64,000 nucleotides of DNA from JBFXCK01 sp050182275 (GCA_050182275.1 JBFXCK010000004.1:47208-111207); one strand, 5' to 3'. Shown: positions 1 through 8,602, numbered from the stretch's first letter. Notes: generated by a model not told the origin, from the sequence alone. Program-made: numbers and translations.

Positions 1-1
1 G

Positions 2-217
2 CTGCAGCCAAGCGAAGGCGAGCCTATTTTTATCGACTGGCGCCTAAAATCTGCCGGCGGAAGCTATAAAATCACCGATGTTATCGTCGAAGGCGTCAGC
101 ATGAGCGTCACGCAACGCAGCGAATATTCCGCGATTATCGAGCGCGCCGGCGGCGACCTGAATGCTTTATTGAAGGTCATGCGCAACAAGGCCAACAGCG
201 CAAAGAGCGATTCTTAA
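2..217 (+). CDS. C-terminal end of an MlaC/Ttg2D-family phospholipid-transport protein (partial)
   Basis: The first 216 bases hold an open frame with no start in the window, ending at TAA 215-217. The 71 residues include a WRLKSAGGSYKITDVIVEGVS-type stretch followed by RSEYSAIIERAGGDLNALL, which is the usual end of MlaC (toluene tolerance Ttg2D) proteins. In that family the protein is a periplasmic lipid carrier of the Mla pathway, which moves phospholipids between outer and inner membrane. Everything upstream is outside the window, so the mla context cannot be seen. Its stop overlaps the stop of the convergent flagellin gene by four bases (TTAA). The family call rests on the C-terminal motif only. 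Confidence 0.65.
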   Translation: MQPSEGEPIFIDWRLKSAGGSYKITDVIVEGVSMSVTQRSEYSAIIERAGGDLNALLKVMRNKANSAKSDS

Positions 218-2130
218 TCCGGCTTTTTGCTAATATCAAACAATTGCAAAATATTTTGCTGGGTCACGCTCGCCTGCGCCAGCATCGATATTCCCATATC
301 CTTTAACACTTGCTGCGCCACGAAATTCGACATTTCCTGCGCTGCATCAACATCGGCAATTGAACTGCGCGCCAATTCATAACCTTCTATCATAGTGGCA
401 AGATTGCTTTGCACTTTTTCCATGCGGTTTACAACAGCGCCGATGGCCGAGCGATAACGCAGCAATTGATCTTGCGCCCGCCCTGCCGATTCTGCCGCCC
501 GCTTGGCGGCGCCCAGCGAGGCGATGTTGCTGTCAGCCAATTGATTATCCAAACTGTTCGGCGCAACCGAGCCGATATGATAAGAAATCGTATTACTGGG
601 CGTTGCGCCAGAGCCAACCCGGGCGCTGCCGTCATAGCCCATCGTGCTGGTGTTCCGTAAGACCGAAAAATCGCCCGTAGCGCCATCAGCGGCTACAATA
701 TCCAGCCGTCCGTCATTATCAGTGTCGAAAATAACAAAAGTCCCGCCTGTATTTCCATTGGCATTGGAGTTTTGTGCCGCTGCGAATTGCGCCGTGCCAA
801 GGCCGCGATAATAATACACTTTAGAATCCGCCGCGCTGCTGGCGATAATATCCAGAATTCCATCACCATCCATATCAGCTAAGGAAAAATCTCCTATGCC
901 TTCATCCAAAGATATATGTACTGGCCCTGGCGTCAGCGCCCCGCTTCCAGAGCCTAGGAAATAATAAATTTCAGGATTTCCATATTCGGCCACCAACACA
1001 TCTAGATTTCCATCGCCATTAATATCAGCTATTTGAACGGGCGTAATATTACCCGGCCATGAAGAGCTGCCGCCGCCTATCGCGGCAACGTTGGTAAAAG
1101 AACTTCCATTGTTATTATTGCGCAGCACACTCACTGAACCGGTATCGCCGGTGGCTATAATATCGAGCATACCGTCATTATTCATGTCCGCCGCCATCAC
1201 ATTCGATTCAGCAGAAAGGCCGTGGCTAACAAGCTGGGCTGAAGCAAAATTGAAACTGCCGGTATTACGGTAGTAATAAACGCTATTGAAAGAGGAAATT
1301 ACCAAGTCATCACGGCCATCGCCGTTGATATCTGCGGCTACCATAGAACCTGCACCGCCAAAATTAGCGCCAAACGACCCCATCGACGTTAAGCGGCCAT
1401 CGCTTTCAGCGTTATAAAGAAATACCTCTCCGTTGGAATCTATGGCGGCGATATCTTTTTTCCCATCGCCGTTAAAATCACCGCTGACCAGTTGGTAAAT
1501 GGAGGAAATGCTTATGTAATACCCAGAAGCACCTGAACTATTAAAGCTTCCATCCGCCTGTCCCAGGCTTACCATTAGGGCGCTGTCATTGCTGGAAGCC
1601 AAAACTATATCCTGGATTCCATCGCCATTAAGATCGGCATAGACCACGCTTTCAGGCCGCTGGCTTAGTTGCGTATCCTGCGCTATCCCAGCTTGGAAAG
1701 AAATCCCCCCCGCCGCGAGCAACGCCGTACCAGCAAAATTGGTGCTGCGGGCCATGCGTGTGAGTTCGGTCTTTAGCTGCTGATACTCACTGTTCAGCAT
1801 GCCCCGTTCAACCGTGGAGATCGATTGAGACTGGGCCTGAGTCGCCAAAGAGCGCATACGATTTAGGATATTTTCCGCCTGGGCATAGGCGCCCTCGGCG
1901 GTTTGAAGCAATGCAGTCGCCTGCGTTGCGTTCTGCACCGCCTGTTGCAGAGAAACGATCTGGCCGCGGATGCGGCTGGAAACCGTTATCCCTGCAACAT
2001 CATAGCGTGCTTGTGGCGCGTTTTTGCCGCTGCTCAAGCGTTCTAGGCTCTTTTGCATGACCCGGTCGGTGTTTTGCAACGACCGGTTGGCGATTAACGT
2101 GCCGATGTTGGTGTTTAGGGTGAAAGGCAT
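214..2130 (-). CDS. flagellin with an inserted seven-repeat FG-GAP beta-propeller
   Basis: A 638-residue flagellin. Residues 1-140 (NTNIGTLIANRSLQ, LERLSSGKNAPQARYDVAG) and about 530-638 (AAQEMSNFVAQQVLKDMGIS, QANILQLF-like end) are the conserved D0/D1 helices that build the filament core. Between them, where flagellins carry variable surface domains, lie seven FG-GAP/VCBS repeats. Each has a calcium-loop motif of the DxNxDGxxD type, starting near D166, D218, D268, D315, D369, D419 and D469, so spaced about 50 residues apart. Seven blades would close one propeller. The protein should be secreted by the flagellar apparatus and display the propeller on the filament surface (inference). ATG 2130 has AGGAAGG just upstream on the minus strand. 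No other flagellar gene is in the window. Confidence 0.93.
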   Translation of the reverse strand: MPFTLNTNIGTLIANRSLQNTDRVMQKSLERLSSGKNAPQARYDVAGITVSSRIRGQIVSLQQAVQNATQATALLQTAEGAYAQAENILNRMRSLATQAQSQSISTVERGMLNSEYQQLKTELTRMARSTNFAGTALLAAGGISFQAGIAQDTQLSQRPESVVYADLNGDGIQDIVLASSNDSALMVSLGQADGSFNSSGASGYYISISSIYQLVSGDFNGDGKKDIAAIDSNGEVFLYNAESDGRLTSMGSFGANFGGAGSMVAADINGDGRDDLVISSFNSVYYYRNTGSFNFASAQLVSHGLSAESNVMAADMNNDGMLDIIATGDTGSVSVLRNNNNGSSFTNVAAIGGGSSSWPGNITPVQIADINGDGNLDVLVAEYGNPEIYYFLGSGSGALTPGPVHISLDEGIGDFSLADMDGDGILDIIASSAADSKVYYYRGLGTAQFAAAQNSNANGNTGGTFVIFDTDNDGRLDIVAADGATGDFSVLRNTSTMGYDGSARVGSGATPSNTISYHIGSVAPNSLDNQLADSNIASLGAAKRAAESAGRAQDQLLRYRSAIGAVVNRMEKVQSNLATMIEGYELARSSIADVDAAQEMSNFVAQQVLKDMGISMLAQASVTQQNILQLFDISKKPD

Positions 2131-2515
2131 GGATTACGCCTTCCTACAGCAGGCCAGGATGGCCAGGGAGGCAGTAACCGGTAGATCGAAGGACAAGGCA
2201 TGGGATGGCTGGTGCGGGAACACCAAACGCCAAAACGCACCGCGTCATGAGCTGACACGATGCCCGTCAACAATAAAATGATTGATAATATTCCCATAAC
2301 CCTACTTGGATTTCCCGTTTTAAAATCCATCTGATTTCGCTAGCTAAACAAAATCAAATAGTTACAGCCTCCTGCTGTACTTTCAGTATGGCGTAAGATA
2401 CTTAAAATACTGTGAAACATCTCTCTAACGGCGCAAAAAAGAAGCGACCGTTTTCCGCCATTCTTTGGAGGTTTTTAAGGAATTTTTTAGGAAGATATGA
2501 AGAAGAGATTAATTC
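2131..2515. other. intergenic region upstream of the flagellin gene, no gene seen
   Basis: 385 bases between the flagellin start and the end of the SIMPL-domain gene, both on the minus strand. I see the flagellin Shine-Dalgarno sequence, but no convincing sigma-28 or sigma-54 promoter and no RNA gene. Short open frames here have no ribosome-binding site or family resemblance. Confidence 0.5.
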
Positions 2516-3250
2516 TTATCGAAGCTGAAAAATCGCGCTCACATTTACCGTGTATTCACGCTTTCCAGCCTCAACCGTGGGCGCCGCCATATCCATCGCC
2601 GCCATGCCGCGTTCGGCTTTCATCATCATTGGCATGGGCGGTGGAACAGGCATATGGCCGCCGGATTGATTCAGCATCATGACTTCGCCTACCTTAGCGC
2701 CAACGGCGCTAGCCAATAATTCGGCATTGTTTTTTGCATCAAGCGTGGCTTCTTTTAAACAATCGCGGTTGATTTCTTGCTCACGCGCGCGGCTGACATA
2801 CATTTGCAAAGCGCCGACATCTTTAAAACCTTCATCGGCCGCCACAGCAATTACTTCACCGATGCGCTGGGTTTCACTGGTTTTCACCTGCAAACCCATG
2901 CGGGCGCGGTAGCCTTTCATAACCGTCTTATCTTTTTCCCATTCTTGAATTGGCATCACGGTATATTCAACTGTTTCCAATTCCATATCCTTCAATTTTA
3001 AATCCTGGATTTTCTTGCGTGCGGCTTCGTAAGATTTCACCGCCTGATTGACGGCGGTTTTTACATCGCTTCTGTCTTGAAATTGCGCGGTCAAGGTAAT
3101 GCTGCCGCGATCAGGGGCAACCTCACGGCGGCAAGTGCCATTCACTACCACTTGGCGCGGCATGGCTTCCGCCATACGGCCCATTGTTTGGGCATAAGAA
3201 GCGGGAACCGGCAAAAAAGAAAGGGCAAGCAAAACAGCAAAAAAGCGCAT
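2516..3250 (-). CDS. exported SIMPL-domain (DUF541) protein
   Basis: 244 residues. The start is placed at the internal ATG at 3250, because AAGGAGATTCTC precedes it and it begins a clean signal peptide (MRFFAVLLALSFLPVPASYAQ); the upstream ATG at 3280 has no such site. The mature part has the SIMPL layout: VNGTCRREVAPDRGSITL near the N-terminus, KIQDLKLKDMELETVEYTV, then YRARMGLQVKTSETQRIGEV. SIMPL proteins are periplasmic or surface proteins of poorly defined function, often linked to oxidative stress (E. coli YggE). A Met/Pro-rich run (HMPVPPPMPMMMKAERGMAA) before the last strand is unusual and could bind metal, which is inference. Confidence 0.85.
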   Translation of the reverse strand: MRFFAVLLALSFLPVPASYAQTMGRMAEAMPRQVVVNGTCRREVAPDRGSITLTAQFQDRSDVKTAVNQAVKSYEAARKKIQDLKLKDMELETVEYTVMPIQEWEKDKTVMKGYRARMGLQVKTSETQRIGEVIAVAADEGFKDVGALQMYVSRAREQEINRDCLKEATLDAKNNAELLASAVGAKVGEVMMLNQSGGHMPVPPPMPMMMKAERGMAAMDMAAPTVEAGKREYTVNVSAIFQLR

Positions 3251-3313
3251 GAGAATCTCCTTAAAATGATATCCCATCAAAGCCGATTTTTATGGCGAAA
3301 ACAAGGAGAGGAT

Positions 3314-3820
3314 TTATCTCCTGACCCGTATAAAAGCGCGTTCAATAGAAGTGGCGGGCAAAATAATAGAAGGGGGGGTTTTTGTTGCCGCAATTTGGAA
3401 CGATCGTGGCTTGATCTGCCAGGCAGTTTGCGCGGTATCGGCAGAGGAAGGGTTTTCCTTCCGGTCAAGTTTTTGAAATATGGGCACCAGGCGGGCAGCG
3501 TAAGCATGGCCAAGAAAAATCCCGGCAGCCGCCGCTAAAACAATTTTGGCAACATTGCCGATAGCTCCATCAAAATACGGGCGCGGAGACCAAGAATGGC
3601 CAAAGATAGGGTGCTTTCCCATCATAAAACAAACAGCAAATGCGCTCAAGAAGGGGGAACAGCATTTTATTCCTATCAAAATTCCTGCGGCGCTCCAGGC
3701 GGTGAAAAAACTTATGGGGGCAGCCATCAAAGTTAAAAACCCGATGAACGGCAAGATCGTCACATATGCTCTCATGCCAAATCTTTGGCTCCAAGATTTG
3801 CTTGTTTCGCTTTTGTCCAT
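3314..3820 (-). CDS. hypothetical membrane protein
   Basis: 168 residues of no family I recognise. Three hydrophobic segments are visible: YVTILPFIGFLTLMAAPISF, a cysteine-containing one around FLSAFAVCFMMG, and VAKIVLAAAAGIFLGHAYAA. A basic C-terminal tail of about 45 residues follows. The ATG at 3820 has AAGGGGG upstream on the minus strand, which supports the start. It sits between ettA and the SIMPL gene, all on the same strand, with gaps that do not require an operon. A predicted inner-membrane location is all I can support. Confidence 0.6.
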   Translation of the reverse strand: MDKSETSKSWSQRFGMRAYVTILPFIGFLTLMAAPISFFTAWSAAGILIGIKCCSPFLSAFAVCFMMGKHPIFGHSWSPRPYFDGAIGNVAKIVLAAAAGIFLGHAYAARLVPIFQKLDRKENPSSADTAQTAWQIKPRSFQIAATKTPPSIILPATSIERAFIRVRR

Positions 3821-3879
3821 TTGTATCCCCCTTTATGAGAACATCAACATAAAAGAGGCTCACCCTCTTGTCAAAACCA

Positions 3880-5562
3880 TTAATTCCTAGTCAAAGGCTT
3901 GTACTTAATCCGGTGCGGCTGATCGGCTTCAGCCCCTAAGCGGCGTTTGCGGTCGGCTTCGTAATCTTGATAATTGCCTTCGAACCAAACCACTTGGGAA
4001 TTACCCTCGAACGCCAAAATGTGGGTTGCAATCCGATCAAGGAAATAGCGGTCGTGCGAGGTGACGACAACGCAGCCGGGGAATTCCAGCAAACCTTCTT
4101 CGAGCGCACGCAATGTATCAACGTCTAAATCGTTGCTGGGTTCGTCCAGCAGCAAAACATTGCAGCCGGCTTTTAGCATTTTGGCCAAATGCACGCGGTT
4201 TCTTTCCCCACCCGATAACTGACCAACCTTTTTTTGCTGATCCGGCCCACGGAAATTGAACAAAGCGCAGTAAGCGCGGCTTTGCATTTGCCGGCGGCCC
4301 AAATCGATCACATCATTGCCGCCGGAAATTTCTTCCCATACGGTTTTGTTATCATTCAAGGAATCGCGGGTTTGATCGATATAGCCAAGCTTGACCGCCT
4401 CGCCAAAACGCATTTTTCCGTTATCGGCTTTTTCCTGGCCCGTGATCATTTTAAACAATGTCGTTTTACCGGCGCCATTCGGCCCGATAACTCCAACAAT
4501 TCCCCCCGGCGGCAGGCGGAAAGTTAAATCTTCAATCAACAAACGATCGCCAAAAGCCTTTTTCAAATGATCGGCTTCCAGCACAATATCGCCCAAGCGG
4601 GGGCCGGGCGGAATGACGATTTGCGCGGTATCCGGCGCTTTTTCGCGGGATTTTGCCGCCAATTCCTCATAGGCCGAAATCCGCGCCTTGGATTTGGCCT
4701 GGCGCGCTTTGGGGGATGATCTGATCCATTCCAATTCCTCGGCCATCGCCTTTTGGCGGGATTGTTCTTCTTTTTCTTCCTGCTTCAGGCGTTTTTGCTT
4801 TTGCTCCAGCCAGCTGGAATAATTGCCCTCGTAAGGAATGCCTTGGCCGCGGTCCAATTCCAAAATCCATTGCGCGACATTATCCAGGAAATAACGGTCG
4901 TGCGTGATCGCCACTACAGTGCCCGGATATTCTTCTAAATGTTTTTCCAGCCAGGCGACCGATTCAGCATCCAAATGGTTGGTGGGTTCGTCTAACAACA
5001 ACAAATCGGGTTTTTGCAAAAGCAATTTGCACAAGGCAACGCGGCGTTTTTCACCGCCCGATAATTTCGTGACATCGGCATCGCCCGGCGGACAGCGCAG
5101 CGCATCCATCGCGATTTCCGCGGTGCGCTCGATTTCCCAGCCATTAACGGCATCAATTTTGGTTTGTAACTCGCCCTGCTCGGCCAGCAGCGCGTTCATT
5201 TCATCTTCGGTCATTTCCTCGGCGAATTTGGCGTTCACTGCCTCAAAGCGCGCCAAAAGTTCTTTGGTTTCGCCCAAGGCCTCCATCACATTGCCCAGCA
5301 CGTCTTTATCGGGATTTAATTCCGGCTCTTGCGGCAAATAGCCAACCCTGGCCTTTTCCGCGGCCCAGGCCTCGCCGGTCCATTCCTTATCAATGCCGGC
5401 CATGATTTTAAGCAAGGTCGATTTACCCGCGCCATTCGGCCCCAAAACGCCAATCTTGGCGCCCGGCAAGAAGGACAGCCAAATATCCTTCAAAACGGTT
5501 TTCCCGCCCGGATAGGCCTTGGTCAGGCCCTTCATGACATAGATATATTGGTTCGACGACAT
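3880..5562 (-). CDS. ettA: energy-dependent translational throttle protein EttA
   Basis: 560 residues, the usual length for EttA, an ABC-F ATPase that binds the ribosomal E site and gates entry into elongation according to the ATP/ADP ratio. Two ABC domains are visible: Walker A GPNGAGKST near residue 41 with signature LSGGEKRRVALCKLLL and Walker B LLLLDEPTNHLD; then Walker A GPNGAGKTT near residue 357 with LSGGERNRVHLAKML and LLLDEPSNDLD. The charged linker between them (KQKRLKQEEKEEQSRQKAMA) is the ABC-F P-site tether. No membrane segments are present, as expected for a cytosolic ABC-F protein. It is divergent from the tRNA gene downstream on the plus strand. Confidence 0.95.
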   Translation of the reverse strand: MSSNQYIYVMKGLTKAYPGGKTVLKDIWLSFLPGAKIGVLGPNGAGKSTLLKIMAGIDKEWTGEAWAAEKARVGYLPQEPELNPDKDVLGNVMEALGETKELLARFEAVNAKFAEEMTEDEMNALLAEQGELQTKIDAVNGWEIERTAEIAMDALRCPPGDADVTKLSGGEKRRVALCKLLLQKPDLLLLDEPTNHLDAESVAWLEKHLEEYPGTVVAITHDRYFLDNVAQWILELDRGQGIPYEGNYSSWLEQKQKRLKQEEKEEQSRQKAMAEELEWIRSSPKARQAKSKARISAYEELAAKSREKAPDTAQIVIPPGPRLGDIVLEADHLKKAFGDRLLIEDLTFRLPPGGIVGVIGPNGAGKTTLFKMITGQEKADNGKMRFGEAVKLGYIDQTRDSLNDNKTVWEEISGGNDVIDLGRRQMQSRAYCALFNFRGPDQQKKVGQLSGGERNRVHLAKMLKAGCNVLLLDEPSNDLDVDTLRALEEGLLEFPGCVVVTSHDRYFLDRIATHILAFEGNSQVVWFEGNYQDYEADRKRRLGAEADQPHRIKYKPLTRN

Positions 5563-5637
5563 TAGTTACCCCGCTTCTAAAGTAAGGGCTTTTATAGTCG
5601 GATTTAAAGGTTTTGGCTAGGCCGAAGACAAGGCGCT

Positions 5638-5646
5638 TGCTATAGA
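5638..5646 (+). promoter_or_regulatory. possible extended -10 promoter of the tRNA-Ile gene
   Basis: TGCTATAGA lies eight bases before the mature 5' end of the tRNA, the right distance for a tRNA promoter with a very short leader. No good -35 element is present at 17 bases (TAGGCC). The same CTAGGC...GCTTGCTATA pattern occurs upstream of trxB. Confidence 0.4.
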
Positions 5647-5653
5647 GAAAAAG

Positions 5654-5729
5654 GGGCCCGTAGTTCAGCGGTTAGAACTCACCGCTCATAACGGTGTTGT
5701 CGCAGGTTCGAATCCTGCCGGGCCCACCA
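5654..5729 (+). tRNA. tRNA-Ile(CAT), lysidine type
   Basis: A complete cloverleaf with encoded CCA. The acceptor stem GGGCCCG (5654-5660) pairs with CGGGCCC (5719-5725), followed by A and CCA. The D stem is GTTC/GAAC, the anticodon stem CACCG/CGGTG with loop CTCATAA, so the anticodon is CAT, and the T arm is GCAGG-TTCGAAT-CCTGC. C4-G69 and C5-G68 in the acceptor stem and the CTCATAA loop fit tRNA-Ile2, whose C34 is changed to lysidine by TilS to read AUA, better than an elongator tRNA-Met. An initiator tRNA is unlikely because the 1-72 pair is matched. The isoacceptor call is inference from identity elements. Confidence 0.9.
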
Positions 5730-5756
5730 CGCTTCGCGCGTCGCGCTACGCGTGGT
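5726..5756 (+). terminator. hairpin directly after the tRNA
   Basis: ACCACGC (5726-5732) pairs with GCGTGGT (5750-5756), enclosing a CG-rich loop that can fold further. It begins at the tRNA discriminator base. There is no T tract, so it may be a processing or factor-assisted end, or a small palindromic repeat, rather than an intrinsic terminator. Confidence 0.4.
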
Positions 5757-5763
5757 TATAATA

Positions 5764-6378
5764 TTAATACTTCACCCCACAGCCATACGCCTTCGTAAAA
5801 GGCTCAACCACCGGGCGGTTGGCGGCGAGGTCGGCCATCGCAAGGTCAACATAGTTTTTGGCTTTTTCAATGTCTTCTATGTCGGCGGAATTAATGCTGT
5901 CGATCGCGCCCATATAGGCAAGGTTGCCATTGGGTTCAATGATGTACATGTGCGGCGTAGTTTTGGCGTCATAGGCCTTGCCGATTTTGCCATCGGCATC
6001 CATCAGCACTGCCGTGGGGGCGGCATCGCGCTTGGCGTTGATTTCATTGGCCTCCACGCCCGTCACATAGCCTTGCTTGCCGGGGGCCGAGGAAATAACC
6101 GTCAGCCACACCACGCCCTGGCCGGTATATTTCTTCTGCAAAGCCTGCATATTGCCGCTGTTATAGTGTTTGCGCACAAAGGGGCAGTCATGATTGGTCC
6201 ATTCCAAAATCACCATCTTGCCCTTGAAATCGGCTGAGCTGACATTCTTGCCGAAACTGTCGGTGGCAAAGAAACTCGGCGCCGGTTGGCCGATAGCGGG
6301 CGCAGCAAGCGCAAAATTTGCTGCCGATAAAATGAATGTTAGAACTATTACATAAAATTTTGCGCTATGATTAAACAT
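5764..6378 (-). CDS. exported thioredoxin-fold redoxin (AhpC/TSA-like)
   Basis: 204 residues from ATG 6378, which is chosen over the ATG at 6390 because TGGAG stands six bases before it and the product then starts with a signal peptide (MFNHSAKFYVIVLTF...FALA). The mature protein has the redoxin core: IGQPAPSFFATDSFGKNVS, then WTNHDCPFVRKHY with the single N-terminal active cysteine, then TTPHMYIIEPNG with the cis-proline, and the end YGCGVKY seen in this subgroup. Such proteins are periplasmic or lipoprotein-like thiol redoxins. The target is unknown. The gene follows the tRNA on the opposite strand and shares no operon with it. Confidence 0.85.
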   Translation of the reverse strand: MFNHSAKFYVIVLTFILSAANFALAAPAIGQPAPSFFATDSFGKNVSSADFKGKMVILEWTNHDCPFVRKHYNSGNMQALQKKYTGQGVVWLTVISSAPGKQGYVTGVEANEINAKRDAAPTAVLMDADGKIGKAYDAKTTPHMYIIEPNGNLAYMGAIDSINSADIEDIEKAKNYVDLAMADLAANRPVVEPFTKAYGCGVKY

Positions 6379-6410
6379 CAAAAACTCCATTAAAGAATGA
6401 CATAATTTTT

Positions 6411-6995
6411 TTACCGCCCATTACCAGGGCGCAAATTTAAGGTGATCCATGCCGCAAGCCCGGCAACCATCCCTCCAAACGGGCCAGCGACCGCCGTTCC
6501 GCCGATAAAAGCGGCGGTGATTACCCCTTTCCGCGCGCCTCGATAAGCGGATTTTCCCACTTCGACGGCCAAATCTTCTCCAAAAGAAGTTCCCTTTTTC
6601 TGCAGCGCCATTTTTTCTTTGTCGATTTTGCCGTTGATTAAAAATTTGGTTGGCCCTAAATCATCGCGGTTTGTTTGATGAATATTTATTCTTGGATCAT
6701 CCAGCAGCAACTGCGCGGTTTCCTCATGGCCGCACAATAAAGCCATCAGCAAAGGCGGGTCATAACGATAATTGCCCGGTAAATTAACATCGATTTCCGG
6801 AAATTTCAGCAATCTTCGAACCACTCCGGTATAGCCGTGGAAACAAGCATGCCCCAAAAAAGACGAAGCTGCAAAAACACGCGGGGGCGATTCATTAATA
6901 ACGCCAGAAATATCGGGATGGTTGGCTAGCCGGTCTAAGGCAGAGAAATCTTGTTCTTTAACTGCTATCCAAAGTTCTTCTATTAATTCTGGCAT
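6411..6995 (-). CDS. ankyrin-repeat protein with a glycine-zipper C-terminus
   Basis: 194 residues. ATG 6995 is used because AGGAGG lies five bases before it; the frame could also open at GTG 7001. Ankyrin-type helices are visible from about residue 30: SFLGHACFHGYTGVVRRLLK, then DVNLPGNYRYDPPLLMALLC followed by GHEETAQLLLDDPRINIHQ. The last 40 residues are a hydrophobic glycine-rich segment (AAFIGGTAVAGPFGGMVAG) of the kind that inserts in membranes or self-associates. The protein may therefore be a membrane-tethered binding module. No partner gene is obvious beside it. The function is unknown. Confidence 0.75.
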   Translation of the reverse strand: MPELIEELWIAVKEQDFSALDRLANHPDISGVINESPPRVFAASSFLGHACFHGYTGVVRRLLKFPEIDVNLPGNYRYDPPLLMALLCGHEETAQLLLDDPRINIHQTNRDDLGPTKFLINGKIDKEKMALQKKGTSFGEDLAVEVGKSAYRGARKGVITAAFIGGTAVAGPFGGMVAGLAAWITLNLRPGNGR

Positions 6996-7086
6996 GGCCA
7001 CCTCCTCGAAAAGCTTCGGAAGGTTAGCATCATTAGGCAGAACCGGTCAATAAATTGTGAAAAAGCCCTTTAATTTCAACAAGATT

Positions 7087-8211
7087 TTAGCCCGATTTTT
7101 TCACGGCTTCGGTCTTTTCGGAACTACGCATATGCACCACCCGCTGTGGGAAGGGAATTTCGATGCCGTGCTGATCGAAAGCCTGTTTTAAACGCTTGTT
7201 AAATTCGCGCCCTACATTCCATTGCTGAATCGGCAAGGTTTTAATGCGCGCCTTGATAATGATGGCGCTGTCGGCGAATCTGTCGACTCCCAATATCTCC
7301 AATTTCTCTAAAATAAGGGGCTGAAAATTTTTATCCTGATAAATATTTTCCCCGGTCAGGGTAATGACCTCTAATACTTTTTCGATATCGGAATGATAGG
7401 CAACCGAAATATCAAAAACATAATAGCTGAAATCCTTGGTTAAATTCTCAATGATTTTGACTTCGCTGAAGGGAATAGTGCTAACCACCCCGTCCAATCC
7501 GCGCAGTTGGATATAGCGCAGAGTAATATTTTCCACCAAGCCCGCATAACTGCCAATGCGCACTACATCGCCGATTTTAACAATATCCTCGAAAATAATG
7601 CCGATGCTGACCAAAAAATCTTTTACCAAAGTCTGCGCGCCGAAACCCAAAGCAACGCCCACCACCCCGGCGCCGGCCAGAAGCGGCAGAATGTCGATAT
7701 TCAAAGCCTGCAGCAAGCTCAAGCCATACAACGCCGCCAAAATCATGAAGCTGACGGTGCGGATAAAGGGCATTACCGTGCGCAAACGCGCTTTACGCCC
7801 CACCCCGGCGTTTTTAAAACGCAACTCAAGGGAAGTGGCGATGCCCTCCCAAATAAATACGAAAACTAAAATGGTCAGGGCCTGCTTGCCCAGAAAACCT
7901 AATCCTTGTTGCACCTTATCTGGAATAGCGCCTAAAAATTCGCGTGAAAACCAAATATCGGCCAAAGCCGACAGCACCGCCACCCCGATAAGGAAAAGAA
8001 CGCTTAAATAAAAAATGCGCACATAGCGTTCAAAACGGTGGTGGGTAATTGTATAACGTTTTTTAATCCCCACTATCAGGCGGATAATTCTTTTTTCGCC
8101 CTGATGCAGCAGAAACCACGCCACAAAAAAGCCGCCCGCCAACAGGCCGGAGCGCAACAGGGCGCCGTATAATTCGGATTGATCGGCAAACCAAGTCACA
8201 ATGTGATCCAT
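7087..8211 (-). CDS. MscS-family mechanosensitive ion channel
   Basis: 374 residues from ATG 8211 (AAGGTGA upstream; a TTG codon directly before it could also be read). Several hydrophobic helices come first (ALLRSGLLAGGFFVAWFLL, IFYLSVLFLIGVAVLSALAD, ALTILVFVFIWEGIATSLEL, FIRTVSFMILAALYGLSLLQ). They are followed by the MscS pore helix and beta domain: LLAGAGVVGVALGFGAQTLV, DFLVSIGIIFEDIVKIGDVV, then GLVENITLRYIQLRGLDGVV and TIPFSEVKIIENLTKDF. The cytoplasmic C-terminal domain ends in GIEIPFPQRVVHM, a hallmark of the family. It should release osmolytes on hypo-osmotic shock from the inner membrane. Confidence 0.92.
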   Translation of the reverse strand: MDHIVTWFADQSELYGALLRSGLLAGGFFVAWFLLHQGEKRIIRLIVGIKKRYTITHHRFERYVRIFYLSVLFLIGVAVLSALADIWFSREFLGAIPDKVQQGLGFLGKQALTILVFVFIWEGIATSLELRFKNAGVGRKARLRTVMPFIRTVSFMILAALYGLSLLQALNIDILPLLAGAGVVGVALGFGAQTLVKDFLVSIGIIFEDIVKIGDVVRIGSYAGLVENITLRYIQLRGLDGVVSTIPFSEVKIIENLTKDFSYYVFDISVAYHSDIEKVLEVITLTGENIYQDKNFQPLILEKLEILGVDRFADSAIIIKARIKTLPIQQWNVGREFNKRLKQAFDQHGIEIPFPQRVVHMRSSEKTEAVKKSG

Positions 8212-8298
8212 CAATGCTTCACCTTAATAGAAATATAATAAAACCCTTACCCCTGAATGGGGCAATGGCTTGAATATAATCGCAGCCGGAGAGAAAAG

Positions 8299-8529
8299 CT
8301 ATCTTCTTAGATCTTCTTTCATTTCTTCGGCGTTATCACGCAGGCGCTCGGCCGGCGTACGGTCTTGCAGCTCGCGTCCGGCATCGCCTACGCCATCGGA
8401 AAGCTGTTCTACGGCGTCACCTACGCGCTCGCCTGTTGTACGCCGGTCGGGTTGCGTAAGAAAAAGATAACCAAGAATGGCGATAACAACAATAACTAAA
8501 GCGGCGATTAAGGCTCGATTGTCTTTCAT
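8299..8529 (-). CDS. small single-pass membrane protein
   Basis: 76 residues: an N-terminal transmembrane helix (ALIAALVIVVIAILGYLFL) and a charged amphipathic tail (RTTGERVGDAVEQLSDGVGD, TPAERLRDNAEEMKEDLRR). GAGGAAAATCCC precedes the ATG. I recognise no precise family; the layout is common in alphaproteobacterial small stress or envelope proteins. It lies next to entericidin, a 23-aa hydrophobic peptide and a DUF1328 gene, so a role in envelope stress is plausible (inference). Confidence 0.7.
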   Translation of the reverse strand: MKDNRALIAALVIVVIAILGYLFLTQPDRRTTGERVGDAVEQLSDGVGDAGRELQDRTPAERLRDNAEEMKEDLRR

Positions 8530-8554
8530 GGGATTTTCCTCATTTCTAGAGAAT

Positions 8555-8586
8555 GAAGATAGGCCACATTACCATGGCCTATCTTC
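8555..8586. repeat. 12-bp perfect hairpin between two small envelope genes
   Basis: GAAGATAGGCCA (8555-8566) is the exact reverse complement of TGGCCTATCTTC (8575-8586), with an 8-base loop. It lies between the entericidin stop and the start of the downstream small membrane protein on the minus strand. No T tract follows in either direction, so it may stabilise or uncouple the transcripts rather than terminate. Confidence 0.55.
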
Positions 8587-8602
8587 TTCATTGCCAACAA
8601 AA

